This document shows positions 9,280-18,413 of a DNA stretch of 64,000 nucleotides, one piece after another (the stretch's first letter is position 1; each line of letters opens with the position of its first letter). A program made the position numbers and the translations under genes. Under the pieces are notes generated by a model, which did no database searches, was not told the DNA's origin, and saw only the letters and a program-made list of their open reading frames with translations. Source of the DNA: JAIPFM01 sp964494325 (GTDB taxonomy: Bacteria > Planctomycetota > Phycisphaerae > Sedimentisphaerales > Anaerobacaceae). The stretch spans positions 1 to 64,000 of the forward strand of contig CAZBTJ010000002.1 in assembly GCA_964494325.1 (NCBI GenBank), read 5' to 3'.

Positions 9280-9954
9280 TTATTCTTTCTCTTCCCCCAG
9301 GCCCTGGATTAATATCACAAATTCCCCCTTGGGTTTTTCCGGCAAAACTTCAATCAACTCGGAAATGAGGCCCCGTTCCATCGACTCGAACATTTTGGTC
9401 AACTCGCGGGCCAAAACGGCCCGCCTGTCCCCGTAAACGACCAAGGCGTCCTGCAAGAACTTTTTTACGCGGTACGGGCTTTCATAAAAGATCAAGGTGT
9501 GGCGTGAATCCGTATCCACAGCCAAGAAACGTTGTCTTTGACCTGATTTTTTGGGGGCAAAGCCTCTAAACGTAAACCCGTGAACAGGCAGCCCGGAAAG
9601 CACCAGAGCCATCACAAAGGCACAGGGTCCGGGCGCCATGGTGAATTCATACCCTGATTCAATGGCTGATCTCACCAGAGTATATCCCGGATCAGAAATA
9701 CCCGGAGTGCCAGCATCTGCGACCAAAGCCACGCTCTTACCTTCAGCCAACAGCCCCATGATTCGAGGTCCGACGTGAGACTTGTTGTGCTCATGAAAGG
9801 AAATCTGCGGCTTATTGATTTCGTATCGTTTCAGCAACCGACCCGTTCTACGCGTGTCTTCACTGGCCACCATATCAACAGACTTGAGGACCTCAATGGC
9901 ACGCAAGGTTATGTCTGACATGTTTCCAATAGGTGTCGCCACAAAATATAGCAT
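9280..9954 (-). CDS. rsmI: 16S rRNA (cytidine1402-2'-O)-methyltransferase
   Basis: Methylates the ribose of C1402 in 16S rRNA using SAM (tetrapyrrole-methylase fold). It has 224 residues, slightly shorter than the E. coli protein. The N-terminal LYFVATPIGNMSDITLRAIE, SEDTRRTGRLLKRYEI and DAGTPGISDPGYTLV are hallmark segments, and SGLPVHGFTFRGF is also typical. Its start overlaps the rsmE stop as TAATG, so both 16S rRNA methyltransferases are probably translationally coupled. Between the stop and about 9225 an imperfect inverted repeat (AACAGGG/CCCTGTT) is present but has no clear T-run on this strand. Confidence 0.95.
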   Translation of the reverse strand: MLYFVATPIGNMSDITLRAIEVLKSVDMVASEDTRRTGRLLKRYEINKPQISFHEHNKSHVGPRIMGLLAEGKSVALVADAGTPGISDPGYTLVRSAIESGYEFTMAPGPCAFVMALVLSGLPVHGFTFRGFAPKKSGQRQRFLAVDTDSRHTLIFYESPYRVKKFLQDALVVYGDRRAVLARELTKMFESMERGLISELIEVLPEKPKGEFVILIQGLGEEKE

Positions 9955-10688
9955 TATAACTCTTTCAACTCATGTAGTATTAAAATGCAAGCCACCACTG
10001 CCGCAGTTTCTGTGCGTAAGATTCGCTGCCCAAACTTGACACAATGAACACCTACGCTGGTGGCTGACTCCACTTCTTCCAAGGTCCATCCACCTTCTGG
10101 CCCAATCCACAAGCCCACGCTGGGATGAGACGTCACATCAACTTGAGACAGACTTTTTTGGATGGAGCATTGATCTCCGCGCAACGCGCCTGCAATACGA
10201 ATATCCAACGACCATTCTAAACTGTCGCCAAACATCATGGGGACACCCAAATCTGGTACTCTGCCTCGACCCGACTGCTCAGCAGCTTCTCGAATGATGG
10301 CCTGCCACCTCTGCATCTTGCCGCTCTTTATCTCTGTTTTTTGTACAATACTGCGTTCCGTGATAATCGGCACAATCCGGGCCACACCAATCTCTGTGCA
10401 TTTCTGGAGGACCCATTCAAACTTGTCACGCTTGAGCATACTTTGAAATAGCGTGATTTGAGCCAAAGGCTCTGTCTGGCACAGACGCCGCTCCTGAATA
10501 TCACCGCACACCTGATGCTTACCCACGTCAGTCAAGCACACCACATATTCACTGCCCTTGTTATCTAACACCACGACGTGATCCTTTGGCTTCAGTCGAA
10601 GCACATGACAAATCTGATGCGCAAATCCGTTGCAGAGGCGAACGCGATCCTCTTCGATACATGTCTGTGGTATAAAAAAACGATTCAT
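9954..10688 (-). CDS. rsmE: 16S rRNA (uracil1498-N3)-methyltransferase
   Basis: SPOUT-class enzyme that methylates U1498 of 16S rRNA in the assembled small subunit. At 244 residues it has the normal length. The C-terminal knot motifs are clear: LWIGPEGGWTLEEVE and FGQRILRTETAAVVACIL. The central CTEIGVARIVPIITERS segment is typical too. The N-terminal RFFIPQ opening fits a PUA-like domain. It is first of the rsmE-rsmI pair, and the ribosome site is weak. Confidence 0.95.
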   Translation of the reverse strand: MNRFFIPQTCIEEDRVRLCNGFAHQICHVLRLKPKDHVVVLDNKGSEYVVCLTDVGKHQVCGDIQERRLCQTEPLAQITLFQSMLKRDKFEWVLQKCTEIGVARIVPIITERSIVQKTEIKSGKMQRWQAIIREAAEQSGRGRVPDLGVPMMFGDSLEWSLDIRIAGALRGDQCSIQKSLSQVDVTSHPSVGLWIGPEGGWTLEEVESATSVGVHCVKFGQRILRTETAAVVACILILHELKEL

Positions 10689-10787
10689 GAAACATCCATA
10701 TCAGTTTTGGCCCAGTCTTGGTCAATCAGTTTAGCAAGCACATCATAAATCACTTGTCAGATAAAGAAACCGGTAAACGGCTGTTTG

Positions 10788-11792
10788 CTACGACGCTCTT
10801 TTTTTGGCCAGTGACCCCGAAATCTGATACAGGGCACCAATAAAGGCCATAAAAATATGAGCAGAAAAAATGATCATCGACATGAGCAGCGCCACTGGCT
10901 TGTCCACACCATAGACGCCCAGCAAACCCATTAACACAAACTCACGCAGGCCACAATTTGACAGGGTCACGGGAATGCGACCCAGTACAAAGATGATCAC
11001 GTGCATCCATATGTAGGCAATGAACGGGACTTGGATATGGGTGGCTTTGGCCGCCAGCATATAAAGTACACCCCCGCCCAACGCACCGGTCAGAAGTCCA
11101 ATCGTCAAAATGGTGATATGGAATCCCGGCCCGAGGGTCCTGAAAATTTGAAGATATTCAAGAATAGGCGCCGCTTTTTTTCGAAATATCTCAGGGGTCA
11201 ATCTGACTGTCCGTAAGAGGACGCGATCCATTTTCGCACCTGCGCGTTGACTAAGCAGGAAGGCAAATGCCCCCAGAATGATAAGAAACAGACAAATTGC
11301 GGTACATGACAACCACGTGATCTGGGTCTCCGTCAGATCCAATTGAGCCAACGGATTTGTGACGCCTAAAGCAAGCAAGCCAAACGCCACCATCACCACC
11401 ATGATAGTGACTTGATTATACACCATGGCTGAGACAACATGCCCCCCCTTGCCCGTGGCTTTCTTGATGACATACCACTTGGCTGCCAAGCTCAACATAC
11501 CAGGCATCACCATACCGTACAATGCCATCATAGCACTGGCTGAGAATAGCGTGTTTACTGACGCAAAACAGCCCAGTTTTTTTAGAATCAATTGAAAACG
11601 ATAGGACCGCAGCCAGAATAGAGCGGCATTGAAGAGCCAGACCAGCACCAGAAAGGTCCAATCGGCCTGTTCCATAGCGGCCTTGACTTGAGATAAATCC
11701 ACTAGGTAAAGAACCCAGACCAGGGCACCAGACGTGACTAATAACCTCAGGATTAGCTTGAGCCACTTCATTTGATTCAGTGATAAACTCAC
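10788..11792 (-). CDS. Flippase-like integral membrane protein (LPG synthase TM family)
   Basis: A 334-residue multi-pass membrane protein with about eight hydrophobic segments and almost no soluble domain. It resembles the lysylphosphatidylglycerol synthase transmembrane/UPF0104 family, in which members accompany glycosyltransferases and are proposed to help move lipid-linked intermediates. The loop with RIPVTLSNCGLREFVLMGLLG is characteristic: the conserved GGLGxRE-like element appears here as NCGLREF. It is the last gene of the minus-strand glycan cluster. The start is GTG at 11792; ATG 11771 is an alternative, and neither has a strong ribosome site. The substrate is not predictable. Confidence 0.75.
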   Translation of the reverse strand: MSLSLNQMKWLKLILRLLVTSGALVWVLYLVDLSQVKAAMEQADWTFLVLVWLFNAALFWLRSYRFQLILKKLGCFASVNTLFSASAMMALYGMVMPGMLSLAAKWYVIKKATGKGGHVVSAMVYNQVTIMVVMVAFGLLALGVTNPLAQLDLTETQITWLSCTAICLFLIILGAFAFLLSQRAGAKMDRVLLRTVRLTPEIFRKKAAPILEYLQIFRTLGPGFHITILTIGLLTGALGGGVLYMLAAKATHIQVPFIAYIWMHVIIFVLGRIPVTLSNCGLREFVLMGLLGVYGVDKPVALLMSMIIFSAHIFMAFIGALYQISGSLAKKRAS

Positions 11793-12043
11793 GTCAATCG
11801 ATTCCCTGCCTGTTTGCCAACTGACCGATGTGGCACATACACATACCAGATTAGGACTCTGTCTAAAAACACAGATCTGGATCCGACCGACATTTCAGAC
11901 GGAGTCAGATACCACTTATTTTCGGTCATATCGTAAACCAAATCCACACAAATGTATATGATTGCAGCGACAATCGGCCCCTGGGATGACCTGTCGTTTT
12001 CAGCATTTCATCGACTCAGGACACTACGACAAATGCCGGGGCG

Positions 12044-12928
12044 TTAAGCACGCTTAAAGAATATCTCAAAAGCATGTACCTTGTTTAGTACACGTGGATC
12101 CTGGGCAAGTTCCGCCAGAGTCATGTGTTCTACTTGGCATTGGCCAAGTACTGTTCGCTGCCAATTGTCTCTGGAGATGGCAGCCACGATTTCGAAACCT
12201 GCATTCTCAAGCTGCTTCAAAAATGCTTTCATCACCTCTGGCTCAATGACCATGGGATGAATTTCAATAAACAGTTTTTTTAGAGTTGGAGACTCAAGCG
12301 TTTTGTGCATTCCGTTGAAAATGATTGTCTCATATCCTTCCACATCCATACGAAGAAATGTGATAGGCTTTTTGTCTTCCAGGAAATGGTCCACACTATC
12401 GGTTTGAACCTCCACAAAGTCTCGACCCGGGCGGTCGGATCGATCTACAAGACTATGCAGATTGCAAGCTGGCCCCATATAAAGTTTGGCAACACCCTGT
12501 TTGTCGCTCATGGCCATATTGAATATTTCAGTCTGTTTGGCATTGTTTAGCTCAATATTGGCCTTGAGCAAGGCGACGTTATCCGGACTTGGCTCCACTG
12601 CATAAATATGGCCTTTGTCGGACAGGATCTTTGTTTCCATGATCACATAGTATCCAATATTTGCCCCGAGTTCCAAAATCACATCATCCGGCTCAATAAA
12701 CGATACCATGATATCAGTCGCAGCATGCTCGCGAACGCGGTCAAGGATTAACTGCTTGTGAATACTGTTTTCCTTGAGATCCAACCCGGCTTGACGGGCG
12801 CATAAGTTCATTCTGAAATTCAGTATGGACCAGGGCCTTTGATCCCCGCGGAACAACAAAATTATGACCCAGCGGATGTTTCGAACCATCATTAGTATGA
12901 ATAAGCGAGCATATCGCAGATAACTCAT
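12044..12928 (-). CDS. FkbM-family SAM-dependent methyltransferase
   Basis: A 294-residue class I methyltransferase of the FkbM kind, often modifying sugars in surface glycans. After a basic, hydrophobic N-terminal stretch comes the SAM-binding segment DDVILELGANIGYYVIMETK. The acidic VEPSPDNVALLKANIELN motif II and FLRMDVEGYETIIFNGM, characteristic of FkbM, follow. It sits between a flippase-like gene and another methyltransferase in the glycan cluster, so a sugar O-methyl transfer role is inferred. The start has GGGA nine bases upstream. Confidence 0.85.
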   Translation of the reverse strand: MSYLRYARLFILMMVRNIRWVIILLFRGDQRPWSILNFRMNLCARQAGLDLKENSIHKQLILDRVREHAATDIMVSFIEPDDVILELGANIGYYVIMETKILSDKGHIYAVEPSPDNVALLKANIELNNAKQTEIFNMAMSDKQGVAKLYMGPACNLHSLVDRSDRPGRDFVEVQTDSVDHFLEDKKPITFLRMDVEGYETIIFNGMHKTLESPTLKKLFIEIHPMVIEPEVMKAFLKQLENAGFEIVAAISRDNWQRTVLGQCQVEHMTLAELAQDPRVLNKVHAFEIFFKRA

Positions 12929-13117
12929 TGGTACATTTCCCTTATCTTGATTTAATAAATAGCCTTCGCGTCTAGGTAAAACGCCACCCTTTATGGCCTA
13001 TTTCGGCTTTTTCTGCAAGCGTCTTATGTGTTCATGTGGATATATTTGAATGTGTCTTCTTCGGATATTTTTTGGGGGAACAATTGCTCTGCATTCAACC
13101 CATCACCTAGTTTTTTT

Positions 13118-13317
13118 GTATATCAGGGTAAAATTAGATTCGAAGGCAAAGCAATCACCATCCAGGGTGTGCCAAACCATGCGAGTGCCCCAACCCTCAC
13201 CCATCCCAGCGGCTCACAGTGTCTTGCTTCAACAATGAAACAAGACACTGCGTCCTCCGAAACTTTGTCATTAAGGGATCTTCCACAGGCGTCTTCCTTG
13301 CAGGCAGCCACACTAAG
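13118..13317 (+). pseudogene. Remnant of a parallel beta-helix (choice-of-anchor type) gene
   Basis: On the plus strand, opposite to its neighbours, one frame reads VYQGKIRFEGKAITIQGVPN and on to APTLTHP (13118-13207). A second frame continues VSCFNNETRHCVLRNFVIKG followed by SSTGVFLAGS (13219-13317). Together they match the start of the secreted beta-helix proteins common in planctomycetes (GKAIT... then VLRNFVI.GSSTGVFLAGS). There is a frameshift near 13208-13218. Both ends are missing and the relic ends at the stop of the neighbouring methyltransferase. A perfect 10-bp inverted repeat (13217-13226/13241-13250) lies inside it. The rest of 12929-13312 shows nothing else recognisable. Confidence 0.65.
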
Positions 13318-14047
13318 TTTTCAAGCGTGCCACCACAATCATTTCTTTTTCTTCTGGCGTATCAATGACACGTCCCTCAAGAAGGCGACTGATCTGAGCG
13401 GCCACTGGACTTATTTTTTCAAACATCACATCAAACTGTGTCAACAAACCCAGAAATTTCTCACGTGTGAATGAAAAGTGATGTTGACTGTCTCTGGCAC
13501 CTATGTCTGTTTCAAATATATTTATGCTTAAGACCACCCAACCCCCTGGCTTGAGCACGCGTACCATTTCATCTACAGACCCTTGGGGGCTTTCATAGTG
13601 ATCCACTCCATTGTTGCAAAACACCACGTCGAAACATCCCGGCGTAAACGGCAGGCGCTCTGCGGTGCCATTAATCCATCGAATATCTTTGTTCAAAAAG
13701 TAGCCAGGCCGATCCCGCAAATCTTCAATCTCGATGCTCAGTCCATAACGGTCTCCACCGCCAAGAATATTAAGGACGCTGGTGTAGCCGCAGCCGACAT
13801 CCAATATTGTCTTGTCCGTCCAACCACCAATGAGATCCTGGACCTTGGACCAACAACGGTATGTCTTCCAGTACTCGTCAACGGCTGCCACAACACGTTC
13901 AATAGGAATATTGCGAAAATGCCGATCCCAAAACGCAATACGTTGTCCCTGCTGCGAACGGAACTTGGACAACACAAACTGCGTCGCTTTAACAGGATGC
14001 TGTAACCCATGGACTAATCGACTTTGACGATGTTTTATCTGGCTCAC
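13313..14047 (-). CDS. Class I SAM-dependent methyltransferase
   Basis: A 244-residue methyltransferase with the SAM-binding loop KTILDVGCGYTSVLNILGG and the later FDVVFCNNGVDHYESPQG and EMVRVLKPGGWVVLSINIFE segments typical of Methyltransf_11-like enzymes. The substrate is unknown; the context between FkbM and CapK-like genes suggests a glycan or lipid precursor. The start is GTG 14047 with AAGGTG five bases upstream. Its 3' end abuts a decayed beta-helix gene lying on the other strand. Confidence 0.85.
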   Translation of the reverse strand: MSQIKHRQSRLVHGLQHPVKATQFVLSKFRSQQGQRIAFWDRHFRNIPIERVVAAVDEYWKTYRCWSKVQDLIGGWTDKTILDVGCGYTSVLNILGGGDRYGLSIEIEDLRDRPGYFLNKDIRWINGTAERLPFTPGCFDVVFCNNGVDHYESPQGSVDEMVRVLKPGGWVVLSINIFETDIGARDSQHHFSFTREKFLGLLTQFDVMFEKISPVAAQISRLLEGRVIDTPEEKEMIVVARLKT

Positions 14048-14099
14048 TTTTTCACCTTATAGTCTAAACTCATAAACATTTATTACCCCACAACATAGC

Positions 14100-15443
14100 C
14101 TATACGTCACAGCGAGTGTACACATATTTACCACTCGTGCTACGTTCTATTTCAGGGACAAAGACAAATTCTACTTGGCACGAATCGCCCATTAGGACTT
14201 TTGTTTTGCGATTGATGTCACTCAGATCTTCTTCCGGGGGGGTGCAGGAAACGACCTTTTCGACTCGAATCAGGACATGATCCAGGCGATCCTGCACGAT
14301 CTGAAACCGTTTGATCCAATCCCGGAAGAACAAGGCTTGAACCAGAAAATGCGAATGAGCCAATGAACCATCCGGTTTTTTGAAGTACCCGAGTGTGCGT
14401 CCCATAACCGTCTTTAATTTGAAACTGTGACGACCACATGCACACTCATATCCATCTGCGATGGCCACGTCCCCGATCTCGTAGCGAATCAAAGGCATGG
14501 TGAAGTTTTCCAGGGTCGTGACGACCACACGACCTTCCCCCTCGCTCAGGGGTTGATCCTGCTCATTTACCACTTCCACACGATTCCACCAAGGGAATGT
14601 GTGCATCCCCTTCTGGGATGCACACTCACATGACATGCCGCCAACTTCACGTGATCCGTATTGATTGTACACAGGGCATTTCAAATGTGTTTCAATTTCG
14701 CTTCGTACATCATCGGTCAGTGGGCCAATCGTGGATATCACGAACTGAGGAGACACAAAGGTCTGGGGGCACTTGGCCAGATATCTGGCCAGCTCTAATG
14801 CAGACTCCATGTAACTCCAGTAGACCACAGGCTTGAATCGATTGTTAATCGCAATTAATTCGTTCAATTCCTTTCTGCCCAGGCGATAGGTATTGAAGAA
14901 TTCTCGATGATACAACCAATTGATCATGCGGTCTTTGACCGCCAGAGAGCCGGCCAGGATATCACGATCTGATCCCCAGAATTTGATCTCTGAATCCCCG
15001 ACAGCTTTACCCAAAACCTCGTTGAAATAAAGCTTTGTGGCAATATTCCAGGCATCATATTGTTTGTCCTGCAAAAAATGGACAGGCTCACCTGTGCTGC
15101 CACCGGAGGTGTTGTCATAGAATTTTCGTTGGGAAGCATCCATGGCCTGTAAGTTCTTATTCTGATCTCGAATCACATCCTTGGTTAACAAAGGAAGGCT
15201 GTTGAAGTTGTCCAGACGAATATCACCATCCACGACAACCTTGTGGTCTGCTAAGAGATCGCGGTAATACGGTACTTTGTCATACGCGTGCCTCAGTAAT
15301 CGCTTGAGCTTTTCATCCTGATACGCATATAAAACCTCCCTGTCCAGAAATTCAACTCCCCTGATTTTATTGAGGCAACTGGGTATCTGACTCCCAGTCA
15401 CACGCAGCAAACCATGAATAATGGGTTTTCGCCAGTTCATCAT
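14100..15443 (-). CDS. CapK/phenylacetate-CoA ligase-like adenylate-forming enzyme
   Basis: A 447-residue member of the AMP-binding superfamily related to CapK of polysaccharide clusters and to PaaK. Visible landmarks are the phosphate-binding loop TSGGSTGEPVHFLQD, the adenine-side motif YNQYGSREVGGMSCECASQ with nearby cysteines, and MPLIRYEIGDVAI. The last is followed by a CACGRHS metal-like site typical of CapK proteins. The activated acid and acceptor are unknown. The start is taken at ATG 15443, where it overlaps the GT4 stop as ATGA; an in-frame extension upstream would run into the GT4 gene. Two adjacent Met codons (15443, 15440) are both possible. Confidence 0.85.
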   Translation of the reverse strand: MMNWRKPIIHGLLRVTGSQIPSCLNKIRGVEFLDREVLYAYQDEKLKRLLRHAYDKVPYYRDLLADHKVVVDGDIRLDNFNSLPLLTKDVIRDQNKNLQAMDASQRKFYDNTSGGSTGEPVHFLQDKQYDAWNIATKLYFNEVLGKAVGDSEIKFWGSDRDILAGSLAVKDRMINWLYHREFFNTYRLGRKELNELIAINNRFKPVVYWSYMESALELARYLAKCPQTFVSPQFVISTIGPLTDDVRSEIETHLKCPVYNQYGSREVGGMSCECASQKGMHTFPWWNRVEVVNEQDQPLSEGEGRVVVTTLENFTMPLIRYEIGDVAIADGYECACGRHSFKLKTVMGRTLGYFKKPDGSLAHSHFLVQALFFRDWIKRFQIVQDRLDHVLIRVEKVVSCTPPEEDLSDINRKTKVLMGDSCQVEFVFVPEIERSTSGKYVYTRCDV

Positions 15444-16591
15444 ATGTGTCTCCCGGCATGGGCTATGGATTGATAATGGGTGATGTACTGATCCGCCACG
15501 GAGGACCATGAGAAGGTAAGAGCTTTGTTCCGAGCCGCTAGGCTCATGTGGCAGTACTTGTGATGATCACTGAGTAACCGGGTAATTGCCTCGGCCATGG
15601 CATCTGCGGTGGGCGTATGGACCACGACGCCATTGTCACTGATTAACTCATCCACACCTTCGCAGATCGTGGTGACAATCGGCAGCCCACTGGCCATGGC
15701 CTCCAGCATGGCATTGCTCATGCCCTCCTGGTAGGTGCCGCTGATGTAGAGATCACTGGCCTGATACAAGGCTGGCATGTCCTCTGGTTCGACGCGGCCT
15801 TTTAGTGTGACATATGACTCAATTTCAAGCTGCTGGATCTGATCCTTGAGTGAGTCATACAAAGCACCGTCACCCACCAACTGCAATGACACATTCAGCC
15901 CTCTCTGCCTCAACAGGGCCACGGTTTCGATTAAGAGATCGAGACGTTTGGTCTCTGACAGTCGGCCCACACTGATCAGCCGCAAAGGCTGAGATGACGG
16001 TTCCATGTTTGGCACGAATCGGTCCGTTAAGACGCCATTGGGAATAACCTCCATGGCGACATCCGGAAAGAAACGTAAGGCCCGACCCTTGAGGCCATGG
16101 CTGCAGGCTACCAGCAACTCGGCCTTTTGCCAGATGCCTCTAAAAATGGGGGCCAGAATCTTGTAATCTTTTTGCAGACGTGCATTTTGCCCTGGTACAT
16201 CCGAACCCCGGAGACTGATCATGTACGGCAGTTTGCCTGCACTTCTGTAGCACAGCCAACCACTGGGAAATCCAAAGAAAGCATGAACGAGATCATACTG
16301 GTTCTGACAAATCAACCGCTTGTAATGAGACCGGCTTTTAAACAGCCATTCCAGTACTTCCTGTTTTCGCCAGTAATGCAATTTCTTTTTATGGAGACCA
16401 ACGCGATAGATCGTAATATTAGAGCTCAGTGTTTCTTGCGTAAAACCAGGTGTTGCAGCACTGGTCAAGACGTCGACCTGCAAGTTGTTGCGTTGGCCAT
16501 ACTCTCTCAAAAGATTGGCATGGGCCTGCGCACCGCCACCACCAATGGGCGGAAACTCGTAATTGAGCATGAGGAGTCGTAATCCAGCCAC
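15440..16591 (-). CDS. GT4-family glycosyltransferase
   Basis: A retaining GT-B glycosyltransferase of about 383 residues. The N-terminal GGGGAQAHANLLREYG loop, the central SVGRLSETKRLDLLIETVAL nucleotide-sugar domain and the C-terminal EGMSNAMLEAMASGLPIV motif (E-x7-E) are standard for GT4. It is cytoplasmic or membrane-associated and adds a sugar to a lipid-linked glycan. The start is chosen as GTG 16591, preceded by AGGAG inside the end of the upstream gene; ATG at 16570 is an alternative. The 4-base ATGA overlap with the CapK-like gene downstream indicates coupling. Confidence 0.88.
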   Translation of the reverse strand: MAGLRLLMLNYEFPPIGGGGAQAHANLLREYGQRNNLQVDVLTSAATPGFTQETLSSNITIYRVGLHKKKLHYWRKQEVLEWLFKSRSHYKRLICQNQYDLVHAFFGFPSGWLCYRSAGKLPYMISLRGSDVPGQNARLQKDYKILAPIFRGIWQKAELLVACSHGLKGRALRFFPDVAMEVIPNGVLTDRFVPNMEPSSQPLRLISVGRLSETKRLDLLIETVALLRQRGLNVSLQLVGDGALYDSLKDQIQQLEIESYVTLKGRVEPEDMPALYQASDLYISGTYQEGMSNAMLEAMASGLPIVTTICEGVDELISDNGVVVHTPTADAMAEAITRLLSDHHKYCHMSLAARNKALTFSWSSVADQYITHYQSIAHAGRHI

Positions 16592-16598
16592 AACTACA

Positions 16599-18413
16599 TC
16601 ACTCCTGAACCAGTGTGGTAGGATCAAGGGTCAAAATCACGTGGGACCCCACCATTTTGGGATTCTTGTAATGGGCCCGAACATAATCACGTAATGGTTT
16701 CATGCTGTTGAACCGCTCGGCCTCTTCTTCACTAACCTGCTTTTTCAGCAGGTTGTACCACATCTGTTCGTACTGCATGACCATCGTAGTATTCTGGGGC
16801 AGAAACTGCGATTTGCCAGCTTTGTATTGTACATAGGGCCACAGCTCAAGCGGTGGTTGCTTCCAGGGAAAATGATTTTTCCGGCTGTCGACAATAAACT
16901 TGGGCGAATGTTTTTCAAAATCAACCAAAAGGCCATTCACCATTTCACCCAGGACTTCAGGGCTTCGCACATGCATTTCACTGGTAAAGGCATGAGCAGC
17001 TGCGGACATACGCTGGGCCTGAACATAGATGCCTGGATACCAACCCCAGACATAAATACGATCCTCGGGCTTGGTGTTCTTTTTGATGTGCGATGCCACC
17101 GCTTCCCACGCACCGGTGCCTGTGTCTCTGACTTCCTTGTACCGTTGTACATATCCATTTCGAGGGCTCGGTTGGCCATATTTGTTTTTGTAAACAGTGT
17201 TACTGTGTGGACTTTTTTTGATGCCAAAAACAATCGGGCTTGAAAGGAACATCATCAGCACCAGACTTACCGCCCCCAGGACTATCCATGGCATTTTAAA
17301 CGAAGCGGTTTTCAGCTGAGAAAAAAAGCATCCCAAAACAAACGCTCCGAGCATGGCACCCGATGCATTGAGTGGCAGGTAATACTGTTCATAGGATCTT
17401 GGGCTAATCCAGATGAAGGCCATGTCCAGAATCCACCACACACTAAAAAGCACAACAAATCGATCCCTTTTGACAGCCTTTTTAACAGCCAGTCGCAAAC
17501 CTGCGCACAACATAGATGCCAGGGCCAGAATCACAGGCAAAATCAGAATGGTATAATAACGGAACACGCGCCCAGCCACGACCTTCATGTCTACCATCTG
17601 GCGCCCCTTGGAAATGTACGTGCTGACACGTTCGCCACCTACAGGCAGGACCAAGCGGATGATCTTGGCATAGGGCCAGTATTCAAAGGGGGCATTTTGC
17701 ATGCCCAGCCAAATGTACACAGGCGTCAGACTAAGGGCTGCTCCGCCAAGTAACAGGGCCACTTCTCGCCCAGCCTCTTTCCAGGTGCCATTTTTAAACA
17801 CCGGTTGTATCAGGGCAAACAACCCCACAGCAACGATTGCCGATAAACCAGTCTGCTTAAACATCGGCCCCCAAGCCAACACCGCACCTGCCGCCACAGT
17901 CCACCACCATCGTCCACCCAGTTGGCGAAGTACATAACAACTCACACCCACAATCATAAAAGCGATCATGTACTGTTCTTTGACATTGCCAAATTTGGCA
18001 ATAACCGGCGCAGACAGATAGAATACCGTAAGAAAGGTACTGAATACCGCAGCCCATTTGCCCCACAGTCGAAACAACGCCACAAACATAAAGACCAGGG
18101 CGATCATCTGAAAGAGCATCTGCACGAGCTTGGGCCCTCGTTCACTAAAGCCAAAGAGCTTGACACCCAACATATTCACCAGAAGTGTACCCATTCGTGC
18201 GCTGACCTTTTCTTCCGAGCCCATCTTGGCGCCATTCAGGATGTGTTTGGCAGAGTACACGTAGGCACCGCTGTCATACGGGCCCTTGGTGTTGAGTTCA
18301 AAGTACTTGCCAAAGCCAAAGGGAATGGCTGTTACCGCAGCAAGGACAATAAAAAATATCCATGGAAATTTCACTGGTTGCACAACAGCGACAGACTTGG
18401 AAGATGATTTCAT
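16599..18413 (-). CDS. ArnT/PMT-like membrane glycosyltransferase (GT39/GT83 type)
   Basis: A 604-residue protein with about ten hydrophobic segments in the first 400 residues and a hydrophilic C-terminal domain. The first extracytoplasmic loop contains GPYDSGAYVYSAKHILNG, the acidic loop expected in polyprenol-phosphate-sugar-dependent GT-C transferases. VWGWYPGIYVQAQRMSAAA in the C-terminal part resembles ArnT-like proteins. It probably transfers a sugar from a polyprenyl carrier outside the membrane. The start is ATG 18413, overlapping the GT2 stop as ATGA. The GT2 neighbour would supply the polyprenyl-phosphate sugar. Confidence 0.82.
   Translation of the reverse strand: MKSSSKSVAVVQPVKFPWIFFIVLAAVTAIPFGFGKYFELNTKGPYDSGAYVYSAKHILNGAKMGSEEKVSARMGTLLVNMLGVKLFGFSERGPKLVQMLFQMIALVFMFVALFRLWGKWAAVFSTFLTVFYLSAPVIAKFGNVKEQYMIAFMIVGVSCYVLRQLGGRWWWTVAAGAVLAWGPMFKQTGLSAIVAVGLFALIQPVFKNGTWKEAGREVALLLGGAALSLTPVYIWLGMQNAPFEYWPYAKIIRLVLPVGGERVSTYISKGRQMVDMKVVAGRVFRYYTILILPVILALASMLCAGLRLAVKKAVKRDRFVVLFSVWWILDMAFIWISPRSYEQYYLPLNASGAMLGAFVLGCFFSQLKTASFKMPWIVLGAVSLVLMMFLSSPIVFGIKKSPHSNTVYKNKYGQPSPRNGYVQRYKEVRDTGTGAWEAVASHIKKNTKPEDRIYVWGWYPGIYVQAQRMSAAAHAFTSEMHVRSPEVLGEMVNGLLVDFEKHSPKFIVDSRKNHFPWKQPPLELWPYVQYKAGKSQFLPQNTTMVMQYEQMWYNLLKKQVSEEEAERFNSMKPLRDYVRAHYKNPKMVGSHVILTLDPTTLVQE

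Noticed and set aside
9226..9290. AACAGGG/CCCTGTT inverted repeat as terminator of rsmI
   Set aside because: The stem is imperfect, the loop is over 30 bases and there is no T-run on the rsmI strand.
13217..13250. Perfect 10-bp inverted repeat as a terminator
   Set aside because: No T-run follows on either strand and the repeat lies inside the beta-helix relic, so it is probably incidental.
13028..13474. A 148-codon plus-strand frame taken as one gene
   Set aside because: Only its middle resembles a beta-helix protein and the homology switches frame; its 3' third is antisense to a good methyltransferase gene. Annotated as a relic instead.
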